From an uncultured Oscillospiraceae bacterium (GTDB lineage Bacteria > Bacillota > Clostridia > Oscillospirales > Oscillospiraceae), in NCBI GenBank assembly GCA_900763995.1, contig CAAFMK010000114.1:1-21934 (forward strand): 21,934 nt of DNA, given 5' to 3'. The notes below the pieces were generated by a model. That model saw nothing but the letters and a program-made list of their open reading frames with translations, ran no database searches and was not told the origin of the DNA. Shown here in pieces: positions 9,353 to 16,549 of this stretch (position 1 is its first letter; every line of letters begins with the position of its first letter). Position numbers and translations under genes: made by a program.

Positions 9353-10423
9353 ATGAAGCGCAAGCTGTGCACCCTATTTTTAACCATTGCTATGGCCCTG
9401 TCTCTGGTCAGCTGTTCTGGCCCCAAGTCAGACAGCGGCCCAGTCTCATCCCAGACAGGCACCCAGTCAGAGCAGAGCAGTGCCCAGAAGCAGGGGGCCT
9501 ATCCTGTGACCCTCATTGATGCAGCGGGGCGGGAGGTGACCATCGAGGAACAGCCGGAGCAAATTGTCAGCGGCTACTATATCACCACATCCATGCTCAT
9601 GGCACTGGGGCAGACCAACCGTCTGGTGGGCATTGAGGCCAAGGCGGATACCCGCCCCATCTATCAGCTGGCGGCCCCAGAGCTGCTGGAGCTGCCCAAT
9701 GTGGGCACCGCCAAGGCCTTTGATCTGGAGGGCTGTGCCGCCCTGCACCCCGATCTGGTCATCCTGCCCCTGAAGCTCAAGGACACCATCCCCGCACTGG
9801 AGGAGCTGAATATTCCGGTGCTGGCGGTGAATCCTGAAAATCTGGAGCAGTTCAACGAGACCATCCAGCTGCTGGGGGCAGCGGTTGGAGCAGAGGAGCA
9901 GACCCAGGCGCTGTTAAACTATAACCAGCAGACACAGGAGTTTCTCACAAAGACACTGTCCAATGTAGAGCCGCCCAAGGTCTATCTGGCTGGCAACAGC
10001 AGCTACCTCAGCACTGCCGGAGGGGCCATGTACCAAAATGCCCTGCTGGAGCTGGGCGGCGGTGAGAATGTGGCCGCAGAGCTGGAGGATCGGTACTGGG
10101 TGGAGGTCTCCTATGAGCAGCTGCTGGCCTGGAACCCGGAGGTGATCATCATGGCCTCTGATGCGGCCTACACCAAGGAGGAGCTGTGCGCAGATCCCCA
10201 GCTGGCCCAGCTGGATGCGGTGCAAAATGGCCGTGTCTACGCCATGCCCTCCACAGTGGAGTCCTGGGATTCTCCGGTGCCCAGCGCACTGGTGGGCAGC
10301 CGCTGGGTGGCCAGTGTCCTCCACAAGAAGGCGTACGACTTTGCCCAGTTCCAGCAGGATGCATCGGATTTTTATCAGCAGTTTTACGGCATTCAGGTGG
10401 ATACAGCTGGATTGAGCCAGTAA
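9353..10423 (+). CDS. ABC transporter substrate-binding lipoprotein, FecB/BtuF type (probable molybdate/tungstate receptor)
   Basis: A 356-residue lipoprotein that would capture ligand outside the membrane for the permease encoded next. The signal peptide (1-20) has a KRK n-region and hydrophobic core and ends in lipobox LVSC with the lipid-bearing Cys21; a Ser/Gln-rich linker follows to about residue 50. The mature part is a type III binding protein: VTLIDAAGREVTIEEQP, the first-lobe segment HPDLVILP, and second-lobe WNPEVIIMASDAAYT. The start is the ATG at 9353 with GGAGG (9340-9344) 8 nt upstream; earlier in-frame ATGs lack a ribosome site and would spoil the signal peptide. The family carries iron-siderophores, cobalamin, heme or, in MolA, molybdate. 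The linked ModE and MobA-like genes favour molybdate or tungstate; that ligand is inferred. Confidence 0.9.
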   Translation: MKRKLCTLFLTIAMALSLVSCSGPKSDSGPVSSQTGTQSEQSSAQKQGAYPVTLIDAAGREVTIEEQPEQIVSGYYITTSMLMALGQTNRLVGIEAKADTRPIYQLAAPELLELPNVGTAKAFDLEGCAALHPDLVILPLKLKDTIPALEELNIPVLAVNPENLEQFNETIQLLGAAVGAEEQTQALLNYNQQTQEFLTKTLSNVEPPKVYLAGNSSYLSTAGGAMYQNALLELGGGENVAAELEDRYWVEVSYEQLLAWNPEVIIMASDAAYTKEELCADPQLAQLDAVQNGRVYAMPSTVESWDSPVPSALVGSRWVASVLHKKAYDFAQFQQDASDFYQQFYGIQVDTAGLSQ

Positions 10424-10430
10424 CAGAACA

Positions 10431-11408
10431 GTGAGAGATGCAAAATGGGTCAGGGGGTGCTTTTGTGTGGCGCTGTCCCTGATGGTGGGGGCGGTACTGC
10501 TGTCCCTAGCGGTGGGACGGTACCCCATTACCTGGCATGGGCTGTGGAATGACCCCTATACCACGAAGATCTTTATCAAGCTCCGCCTGGCCAGAACGGT
10601 AATGGTACTGGTGGCAGGGATTGCCCTGGGGGTGGCGGGCAGTGTGTACCAGATGGTATTTCGCAATCCGCTGGCGGCCCCCGATATGATAGGGGTGGCC
10701 TCCGGGGCCTCAGCTGGGGCGGCGGCTGGAATCTTGTTCTTTGGCGGGGGCGCAGTCACCACCACCCTGTGGGCCTTTGGGGGTGGATTTCTGGCGGTGC
10801 TGGCCGCCCTGTCCCTGTCTGCACTGGCAAGGGATCGTGGGATCGGGAATCTGGTGCTGTCTGGCATTGTGGTCAGTTCACTGGCCCAGTCGGTGCTGAT
10901 GCTGATGAAGCTTACCGCCGACCCGGAGAAGGAGTTGGCCTCCATCGAGTTTTGGAGCATGGGCAGCTTTGCAGACATTACCAGCAGTAAACTGCTGGGG
11001 GTGCTCCCCTGGATCGGGTTGGGCCTGCTGGGGCTGGGCCTGCTGCGGCGGCATATTTTGCTTTTGGGGCTGGAGGAGGACGAGGCCAGAATGCTGGGCA
11101 GTCCGGTGGGTATCCTGCGGCCTGTGATCCTGATGTTGGCCACACTGATGACAGGTGCGGTCATCAGTGTGACGGGTCTGATCTCCTTTATTGGGCTTCT
11201 GGCTCCCCATATAGCCCGTCTGCTCACAGGCAGCAGCCGATTTTCCACCACAGCCTTGTCCGGTGTGTGCGGGGCCTGTCTGCTGCTGTTGTCCGATGTG
11301 GTGGCCAGAAGCATGGGGAGCGGGGAGGTACCCATCAGCATTATCACATCCCTGATGGGGGCCCCATTTCTCTTTTGGCTCATGTGCAGGAGGGGGGAAA
11401 GACCATGA
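10431..11408 (+). CDS. FecCD/BtuC-type ABC transporter permease
   Basis: A 325-residue, very hydrophobic permease of the FecCD family with about 8-10 membrane helices. Diagnostic segments are RLARTVMVLVAGIALGVAG, QMVFRNPLAAPDMIGVASGA (about 74-93) and the ATPase-coupling loop GLISFIGLLAPHIARLL near 250. The start is GTG at 10431, eight bases after the binding-protein stop. No clear Shine-Dalgarno is seen, and the next upstream in-frame stop is only 16 nt before it, so no better start exists and translation is probably coupled to the preceding gene. The stop overlaps the ATPase start (ATGA at 11405-11408). The residue set fits the BtuCD-like type II importer fold, which includes the molybdate importer MolBC. 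Confidence 0.94.
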   Translation: MRDAKWVRGCFCVALSLMVGAVLLSLAVGRYPITWHGLWNDPYTTKIFIKLRLARTVMVLVAGIALGVAGSVYQMVFRNPLAAPDMIGVASGASAGAAAGILFFGGGAVTTTLWAFGGGFLAVLAALSLSALARDRGIGNLVLSGIVVSSLAQSVLMLMKLTADPEKELASIEFWSMGSFADITSSKLLGVLPWIGLGLLGLGLLRRHILLLGLEEDEARMLGSPVGILRPVILMLATLMTGAVISVTGLISFIGLLAPHIARLLTGSSRFSTTALSGVCGACLLLLSDVVARSMGSGEVPISIITSLMGAPFLFWLMCRRGERP

Positions 11409-12211
11409 ATCCTGTGTTACAGCTAGAGGGCCTCTCGGTGGGCTATGGACAGGGGGCGGTGGTGAAAGATGTGAACAGCTCCCTCTATAAGGGGGAGCTG
11501 TGCGCCCTGCTGGGCAGCAATGGCTCTGGAAAATCCACACTGCTGCGTGGGATCTGTGGACTGCTGCCCACAAAAGGAGCTGTACAGATCAATGGGAAGT
11601 CTGTTCAGAAGATGGGGAGCCGGGAGCGGGCCCGCACAGTGGGCTATCTGGCCCAGGGGGGCAGGCTGTCTATGTCTCTTGGGGTGATGGATGTGGTGCT
11701 GATGGGGGTCAATCCAGTGCTGGGACTGCTGGAATCCCCAAGCATAAGCCATCGCCGCCGGGCTATGGAGGTACTGGAGCAGGTGGGGATGGCCCATCTG
11801 TCGGAGAGGGCCTTCCAGACCCTCAGTGAGGGACAAAAGCAGATGGTGCTGCTGGCCCGCACCATCCTGTGCCAGCCTGGACTGCTGGTGCTGGATGAGC
11901 CGGACAGCGCGCTGGACTTTACCAACCGGGACAGGATGTTTCGGGTGTTCAAGGGGTATCTCCGTGGGGAGAACCGGGCCGGGCTGATGTGCAGCCATGA
12001 TGTGAACACAGCTTTATGCCACGCAGATCGGCTTTTGCTGCTCAAGGATGGAGAGGTGGCCCATGACCTGCCCCAGTCAGATCTGAGTATACCGGTTTTA
12101 CAGCGGGCATTGGAGGATGTATACGGCCCGGTGGAGGTTTTGTGCCACAAGGGGCGGTTTATTATGATCGGAGGGGAGAGAAATGAAGCTCAGACTGGGG
12201 ATCAGTCTTGA
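11405..12211 (+). CDS. ABC transporter ATP-binding protein (FecE/BtuD type)
   Basis: A 268-residue ATPase that powers the importer from the cytosolic face. Walker A is GSNGSGKST (37-45), the ABC signature is the variant LSEGQKQMV, Walker B is LLVLDEPDSALDF, and the switch His lies in MCSHDVNTAL. The frame is open further upstream inside the permease gene, but the ATG at 11405 gives the normal N-terminus (MNPVLQLEGLSVGYGQG) and overlaps the permease stop. The last 29 bases overlap the start of the ModE-type gene, so transporter and regulator are coupled. Paired with one permease gene, it should act as a homodimer. Confidence 0.95.
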   Translation: MNPVLQLEGLSVGYGQGAVVKDVNSSLYKGELCALLGSNGSGKSTLLRGICGLLPTKGAVQINGKSVQKMGSRERARTVGYLAQGGRLSMSLGVMDVVLMGVNPVLGLLESPSISHRRRAMEVLEQVGMAHLSERAFQTLSEGQKQMVLLARTILCQPGLLVLDEPDSALDFTNRDRMFRVFKGYLRGENRAGLMCSHDVNTALCHADRLLLLKDGEVAHDLPQSDLSIPVLQRALEDVYGPVEVLCHKGRFIMIGGERNEAQTGDQS

Positions 12212-12578
12212 AACCGATGAGGGGATACGCTTTTTTGGACAGGGCCCATACCAGATCATGCAGGAGGTAGATCGTCTGCACAGCCTGCGGGCGGCGGCCC
12301 AGGAGATGGGGATGGCCTACAGCAAGGCATTTCATCTGATCAGACAGGCAGAGACAGCCCTGGGTTTTCCCCTGTGCCAGCGGACAGTGGGCGGAAAAGG
12401 GGGCGGGGGCAGTGCCCTGACCAAACAGGCGAAGGAGTTGCTAAGACGATATGAAGCATATCGAGCGGCCTGCGATAGAATGGCTGAGCAGCTGTACCAG
12501 GAGCATTTTTCGGGCTTCCTGCCGCAGGCATCTTCTAATTACAGGGGGAAAGGGACGGGGCAAGACCACCCTGATTGA
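12183..12578 (+). CDS. ModE-type winged-helix regulator lacking the molybdate-binding domain
   Basis: A 131-residue protein with the ModE DNA-binding domain: a LysR-like winged helix (about 30-70, HSLRAAAQEMGMAYSKAFHLI) followed by the ModE hallmark GGKGGGGSALT (70-80) and a dimer helix ending near 109. Full ModE has about 260 residues with two TOBE/Mop domains that bind molybdate; these are absent, so sensing must differ. GGAGGGGAG lies just upstream of the ATG, which overlaps the ATPase gene. The expected domain ends near base 12510. The last 20 or so residues are read out of frame with the next gene, across its P-loop, and are probably not conserved. Either the genes overlap by 128 bp or a one-base shift has altered the junction. 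Confidence 0.88.
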   Translation: MKLRLGISLETDEGIRFFGQGPYQIMQEVDRLHSLRAAAQEMGMAYSKAFHLIRQAETALGFPLCQRTVGGKGGGGSALTKQAKELLRRYEAYRAACDRMAEQLYQEHFSGFLPQASSNYRGKGTGQDHPD

Positions 12579-13575
12579 GGCTCTGATTGCCGGATACCCT
12601 GCTTCAGGGCTGACCAGTCAGGTGGAGTGGGGGGAGGACGGCCTGCCCATCTGCGTAGCCTTAAAGGAGCGAACAATGGGAAAAAGCTGTGTCATAGGTC
12701 GCCGCAGAGCGGGGGGTATGGAGCCAAAAAAACAGGCGCTGGACACAGTGGCTGTGGAGCTGGTAGAGGAGATACTACAGGCCCCGGAGGAGTGGGCTGT
12801 GGTGGACGAAATCGGCTTTTTGGAGGAGGCCAGCCCAGCCTATCAGGATATTCTCCTACAGCTGTTTGACAAAAAGCGTGTGTTGGGGGCCATACGCAAA
12901 GAGGAACTTCCCTTTTTAAACAGGCTAAGAGCCAGAGGGGACTGCCTTGTGCTGGATCTGGATGAGCTGAACTGGGTGCCCAAAATCGGCTGTGTGGTAC
13001 TGGCCGCCGGACAGGGCAGGCGCTTTGGGGACAACAAGCTTTTGCATCCTCTGGCCGGGGGGGCCGTGCTGTCCCATGTGCTAAAAAAGCTGCCCCACCT
13101 CCCCTGTGCAAAAATTCTGGTGGTGTGTGCCTCAGATGGGGTGGAACAGCTGTGTGGGAGGATGGACATCCCCTGTCTGCGCTACGGTGGCGGCCCACAG
13201 GGGGAGAGTATTCACCGTGGAATCCAAGAGATGGATGGGATGGATGGCTGTATGTTTTTCATGGGGGATCAGCCCCTGGTTACAAAGGGGAGTGTGGAGC
13301 GCATTCTGCTGGCCTTTTTGGATGGGCCAGAGCGGATCATCCGCCTGTCCTGGCAGGGGGCACCGTGCAGTCCGGTGTTATTCCCCAGGAAATATTTCTC
13401 TGCCCTGTCCGCCCTTCAGGGGGAGCGGGGCGGGATGGCGGCGGTGCAGGGGATGGAACCGGAGATCGTTCTGGTGGAGGCATCCGCCCCACAGGAGCTG
13501 TGGGATGTGGACACCCCCCAGGATCTGGCCCAGATGGAGGACTGCCTTGTAAAAGAGACCTCTAAGGGTGAATAA
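12451..13575 (+). CDS. THEP1-like NTPase fused to MobA/MocA-like nucleotidyltransferase
   Basis: A 374-residue two-domain protein. Domain 1 (about 27-175) is a P-loop NTPase with Walker A TGGKGRGKTTL and Walker B VVDEIGFLEE, the pattern of THEP1/NTPase_1. Domain 2 (about 180-370) is an NTP transferase with VVLAAGQGRRFGDNKLL (182-198), MGDQPLVT (271-278) and DVDTPQDL near the end, most like MocA, which joins CMP to molybdopterin for XDH-family enzymes. The domain content suggests final maturation of the molybdenum cofactor for the hydroxylase upstream. The only in-frame start before the P-loop is ATG 12451, with GAAGGAG 13 nt upstream, and it lies inside the ModE-type gene; the first 25 residues look like out-of-frame ModE coding sequence. 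A terminator follows. Domain 1 could instead be a YqeC-type accessory protein, but DEIG favours THEP1. Confidence 0.85.
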   Translation: MKHIERPAIEWLSSCTRSIFRASCRRHLLITGGKGRGKTTLIEALIAGYPASGLTSQVEWGEDGLPICVALKERTMGKSCVIGRRRAGGMEPKKQALDTVAVELVEEILQAPEEWAVVDEIGFLEEASPAYQDILLQLFDKKRVLGAIRKEELPFLNRLRARGDCLVLDLDELNWVPKIGCVVLAAGQGRRFGDNKLLHPLAGGAVLSHVLKKLPHLPCAKILVVCASDGVEQLCGRMDIPCLRYGGGPQGESIHRGIQEMDGMDGCMFFMGDQPLVTKGSVERILLAFLDGPERIIRLSWQGAPCSPVLFPRKYFSALSALQGERGGMAAVQGMEPEIVLVEASAPQELWDVDTPQDLAQMEDCLVKETSKGE

Positions 13576-13583
13576 AGAGCAGA

Positions 13584-13632
13584 GTCGGTCAGGACGAGAA
13601 CATAGAACTCGTCCTGCCCGACCCTATTTTTT
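13584..13632 (+). terminator. Intrinsic terminator of the transport/cofactor operon
   Basis: A 15-bp stem with one mismatch (13584-13598 with 13608-13622), a 9-nt loop and a T6 run at 13627-13632, starting 9 bases after the fusion-gene stop. On the opposite strand the T-run is missing, so it mainly serves the plus strand. Confidence 0.88.
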
Positions 13633-13650
13633 ATAAAACTGGGGAAATGG

Positions 13651-14301
13651 TCAGTCAGAAAAGGGGATTCGTGGCAGTGTCCAGCGGTAGCGGGAGGCCA
13701 GCACACGCAAAATTACCACCAGCAGAATGCTGAACACAATAGACAAGGTGGGAAAATAGGGATGGAGCAGGTAGTAGCACAGGGCCCCGGCCAGGGAGGC
13801 CAGCGCATAGATGTGTTTTCGCAGGATGGATGGAGTGGAGCGGCTGAGTACATCCCGGAGGACACCACCCCCCACACCGGTGGTCATACCCAGAAAAACA
13901 CAGAAAAAGGCGTTTTCCCCAAAGCCTGCGTTCATGGTATTTTGCACCCCGATGACAGAAAAAATGCCAAGGCCGGCGGCATCAAAAAAGTTCAAAAGTG
14001 TGTCATTGATAAATTGAATGGACTTGCCCTGCCGGCGCTTTAGATAGGCAATGACAAAGACACAAAGGGCGGTGAGCACCGCCACCAGCATATAGATGTA
14101 GTTGAGAAAGGCGCGGGGCGGCACCTGTCCCAAAATAATGTCCCGGGTGATACCGCCGCCAATGGCAGTGACAGCCCCCAAAAAGACAACACCAAAGAGG
14201 TCAAGCCTGCGTTCAATGGCCAGCATGGCACCGGATATGGAGAATGCAACGGTGCCAGCAATTTCAGTGAGAAAAAAGAAAAAACTGGGTGTCAAGGACA
14301 A
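13651..14301 (-). CDS. TRIC/UPF0126-type membrane protein (YadS-like)
   Basis: A 216-residue integral membrane protein with about seven helices and the internal duplication typical of the UPF0126 family: AIGGGITRDIILG (46-58) and GVGGGVLRDVLSR (142-154) are the two glycine-rich repeats. Bacterial members are homologous to TRIC cation channels; what this one conducts is unknown. The reading frame is open far upstream but contains no ATG near the membrane domain. I chose the TTG at 14299-14301 because GGGAGGG (14309-14315) lies exactly 7 nt before it, giving MSLTPSFFFFLTEIAGT. A consensus promoter lies about 60 bp upstream. The gene converges on the transport operon. Confidence 0.88.
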   Translation of the reverse strand: MSLTPSFFFFLTEIAGTVAFSISGAMLAIERRLDLFGVVFLGAVTAIGGGITRDIILGQVPPRAFLNYIYMLVAVLTALCVFVIAYLKRRQGKSIQFINDTLLNFFDAAGLGIFSVIGVQNTMNAGFGENAFFCVFLGMTTGVGGGVLRDVLSRSTPSILRKHIYALASLAGALCYYLLHPYFPTLSIVFSILLVVILRVLASRYRWTLPRIPFSD

Positions 14302-14339
14302 GGCATATCCCTCCCATTCAGGTGTACGAAATAAAAAAG

Positions 14340-14354
14340 ACTGTTTGTCACAGT
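14340..14354. promoter_or_regulatory. Short palindrome at the start of the TRIC-type transcript
   Basis: ACTGT and ACAGT arms (14340-14344 and 14350-14354) with a 5-nt spacer cover about +2 to +16 from the predicted transcription start at 14356. The position suits an operator, but the arms are short and no regulator can be named. Confidence 0.3.
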
Positions 14355-14362
14355 TTTTTAAA

Positions 14363-14391
14363 ATTATATTTGGGAATGGATGCAATGTCAA
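14363..14391 (-). promoter_or_regulatory. Consensus sigma-A promoter of the TRIC-type gene
   Basis: On the minus strand a perfect TTGACA (14386-14391) and a perfect TATAAT (14363-14368) are exactly 17 nt apart. It begins 5 bases beyond the stop of the phosphopantetheinyl transferase gene, so the TRIC-type gene has its own strong transcript. Confidence 0.9.
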
Positions 14392-14396
14392 GGTGT

Positions 14397-15008
14397 CTAC
14401 AGGGGGATTTCCGCAGATCCAGCAGGCAAAGGAGAGGGAACCCAGTGTATGGTTTGGGGCGGAGGGGAGAGCGCACAGACCGCCCCCAGCCAGCCAGAGC
14501 CGGAGTAGAGGCGGAACCACAGCCCATCCAGTTGATACAGGGATTCTTCTGGTTTGGGCAGGGGAATGGAGATGGAGCGAATGGGGGTGGTCAGACCCTC
14601 CCCGGTGTACTTGACCCGGCTCTCCTTACACACCCACAGCGCAGTAAAGGCCCGCCAGAAATCGTTCTGCACCTCCAGCCAGGCCAGCTCCCGGGGGGAG
14701 CACACACGGTTGGGCAGATTGGGCCGCCAGCTTTTGATGACTTGAATGTCCACCCCCACAGGGGCATCACTCAGGGCACACAGGGCCAGAGGGCCGCTGT
14801 GGCTGAGGTTAAATTCCCAGTTCGGATGTTTTGGAAAATAGGGCTTTCCACCCGCTCTGGGCAAAATCTCCGGCAGAGGGGAGATCCCCCAGTGCTGGGT
14901 GGCCGCCAGCGCCAGCAGATCTCGGGCCTGTGCCCGGCTATTGAGCCCATCTGTGCCGTAGATAACCAAAAAGCTCCCCCCAAAGTCCCCCGCAGGGCAT
15001 CGTTTCAT
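14397..15008 (-). CDS. 4'-phosphopantetheinyl transferase, Sfp type
   Basis: A 203-residue enzyme that moves phosphopantetheine from CoA to a carrier-protein serine. Signature residues are present: FNLSHSG (66-72), GVDIQ with the Mg-binding Asp (85-89) and WVCKESRVK (125-133), the W-x-x-KE-x-x-x-K motif. It is a little shorter than Sfp (224). The ATG at 15006-15008 has no ribosome site; it stands 6 nt after a TATAAT and 7 nt after the stop of the upstream DUF6512-like gene. Family members usually begin near VIYGTDGL, so a TTG start 12 codons further in (GGGGGGAG 4 nt before it) is an alternative. No polyketide or non-ribosomal peptide gene is nearby, so the client carrier protein is elsewhere. 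Confidence 0.88.
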   Translation of the reverse strand: MKRCPAGDFGGSFLVIYGTDGLNSRAQARDLLALAATQHWGISPLPEILPRAGGKPYFPKHPNWEFNLSHSGPLALCALSDAPVGVDIQVIKSWRPNLPNRVCSPRELAWLEVQNDFWRAFTALWVCKESRVKYTGEGLTTPIRSISIPLPKPEESLYQLDGLWFRLYSGSGWLGAVCALSPPPQTIHWVPSPLPAGSAEIPL

Positions 15009-15014
15009 ACTGGT

Positions 15015-15043
15015 ATTATATCAGACAACATGGGGTCTGACCA
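15015..15043 (-). promoter_or_regulatory. Possible promoter giving a leaderless phosphopantetheinyl transferase mRNA
   Basis: TGGTCA (15038-15043), 17 nt, then TATAAT (15015-15020) with an extended TGA before it. Transcription would begin at about 15008, the A of the ATG. The -10 overlaps the stop codon of the upstream gene. Confidence 0.5.
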
Positions 15044-15543
15044 GTGGTTTGGTCATAGGAGGAGAGCTCCTGGAATAGGAGCATTTTTGGGGGGTAGAGG
15101 GTGAAGCCCACGATCATCAAAAACAGCACAAGGGTCATCAGGATGGATATGACCTTCTTCCCAGCTGAAAATGGAGTGGACATTTGAACAGGCAGCCAGA
15201 AGCCAAGTACCATCACCGCCACAAAGATGCCAATATCCACCCACATACGATCCCCGTGGAGGGGGATGTGGTAGAGATATGCTGTCAAAAGCATGATCGC
15301 ACACAGGGCAGGCAGAGTGAGCAGCCAGGGATAGATCCCACCGGGGCGGTCGTGGTTGAGCAGGATGGCGGCGGCCAGATAGGGCCAGAAAATGATTTTG
15401 GTGTGCTCCCACAGACTTTCGTTGATGGGGGAAATGAGCGCAGTGATGGCACATGGCATCCAATCATATACAAAATGGAGCACCGTGCCTGCCAACATGG
15501 CAGCAATACAGGTAAGGATCAGTTGACGATTTCCATAAAACAT
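15016..15543 (-). CDS. DUF6512-like integral membrane protein
   Basis: A 175-residue membrane protein of unknown function with about five predicted hydrophobic helices (about 8-26, 48-62, 71-92, 103-120, 130-150). The segment VYDWMPCAITALISPINESL followed by WEHTKIIFWP (45-54) resembles the conserved core of the DUF6512 family as I remember it. The frame is open upstream, but ATG 15541-15543 has AAAGGGG 9 nt before it and the upstream codons look non-coding. A phosphopantetheinyl transferase gene follows 7 bp downstream. No clear promoter was seen between this start and the upstream terminator. Family call is from memory of the motif. Confidence 0.75.
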   Translation of the reverse strand: MFYGNRQLILTCIAAMLAGTVLHFVYDWMPCAITALISPINESLWEHTKIIFWPYLAAAILLNHDRPGGIYPWLLTLPALCAIMLLTAYLYHIPLHGDRMWVDIGIFVAVMVLGFWLPVQMSTPFSAGKKVISILMTLVLFLMIVGFTLYPPKMLLFQELSSYDQTTGQTPCCLI

Positions 15544-15623
15544 ATGATACAACCCCTTTGTATTCCAAGTTATGCTTATTTGGGGTGTTTCATACCTGAT
15601 GGGGAAGTATTTTGGGACACAGC

Positions 15624-15663
15624 AAAAACCATCAGGCCCCAATTTGGTAGGGGCCTGATGGTT
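15624..15663 (-). terminator. Intrinsic terminator after the dipeptidase remnant
   Basis: A perfect 14-bp stem (15627-15640 with 15650-15663), a 9-nt loop, and a U5 run on the minus strand (A-run at 15624-15628). It starts 6 bases after the remnant's stop and probably ends the whole minus-strand transcript from the sulfotransferase-like genes. Confidence 0.92.
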
Positions 15664-15668
15664 CAGGT

Positions 15669-16549
15669 TTACTTTTCCAGAGCGTTATACTTCATGATCA
15701 TCTGCGCAGCTTCTGCACGGGTGACGGGGCTTTGTGGATCCAGCAGGCTGCTGGACTTACCAGACAGAAGGCCCTGATCCACCGCCCAGCGCACAGCATT
15801 TTGTGCATCCTCACGGATGCTGTCCTTATCAGCAAAGGTAAGTGCCAGATTGGGGACAGCGGGCTTTCCGGCCTGATCGTACAAGATCACGGCCAGCTCC
15901 TGGCGGGTGACTGGGTCGCTGGCGGTACCGTTCAGGGCCAGGTCAGGCTTACCCAGCAGCTGGGGCAGCTGATCCAGCGCCAGAGGCGAAGTAACAGCCA
16001 TAGTCATCATAGATGTCCAGCAGCAGCTCCACACCCTTCCGGGCGGTGGCGGCCTCGCTGAGGATCACGGTGGGAATATCGGTCTCCTCAATGCCCACCT
16101 TGCCGTCTACCTTGGTCTGACGCATGGGGTCTACACCCTCAGCGGTGACCTTTTCGTTGCCATAGAGGGTCTCAGTAGCGCTTACGGTAACGCCCTTTTC
16201 ATTGGTGCCAGACTCGGTGTAGGAGGAGTGACCGGCAACGCCGCACTCAGGACATTTGCCCTCAGGATCAAACTCGTTGTCAGCTTTAAAGGAGATAAAG
16301 CGGTAGTTGTCATGAGTCCAAGTCCACTCAAATGCGCCATACCCCTCACAGCACACATATTTCCCCCTGCTGATAGGTTCCAGCGGGGGTGATGAAGAAC
16401 ATTTTGCCACGGCTGTTGGTGTAGTCCTCACTGCGGGCAATGATGGGATTTCCATCCTTCGCCAGATCCTCACCCACAAAGATCGAGGTACAGGCCGAGG
16501 CGCCGATGGTGGCCATCATGGTCAGTGTGGTTGCTGCTATTTTGCAGTA
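15669..16549 (-). pseudogene. Decayed C69 (U34) family dipeptidase with S-layer homology domain
   Basis: Remnant of a secreted N-terminal-nucleophile dipeptidase. The 5' end, right after the PHP gene stop, reads as a cut signal peptide then ASACTSIFVGEDLAKDG and IIARSEDY, the C69 N-terminus in which the Cys after SA becomes the nucleophile. This frame ends in a TGA at about 16340. The family sequence goes on in the next frame (GYGAFEWTWTHDNYRF, GTNEKGVTVSATETLYGNEK, TARKGVELLLDIYDDYG). A second break near 15975-15995 removes the rest of the catalytic domain and joins, in the third frame, an S-layer homology segment (SDPVTRQELAVILYDQAG to SPVTRAEAAQMIMKY). No start codon with a ribosome site remains. 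Clearly non-functional as a peptidase. Confidence 0.85.

Noticed and set aside
9353..12211. Iron-siderophore or cobalamin transporter as the default name
   Set aside because: No siderophore, heme or corrinoid gene and no B12 riboswitch is visible, while a ModE-type gene and a MobA-like gene are directly coupled; ligand left as probable molybdate/tungstate.
16338..16345. The TGA in the dipeptidase remnant read as selenocysteine
   Set aside because: The family sequence continues in another frame right there, next to a C5 homopolymer, and a second break and deletion follow; a frameshift explains it better.
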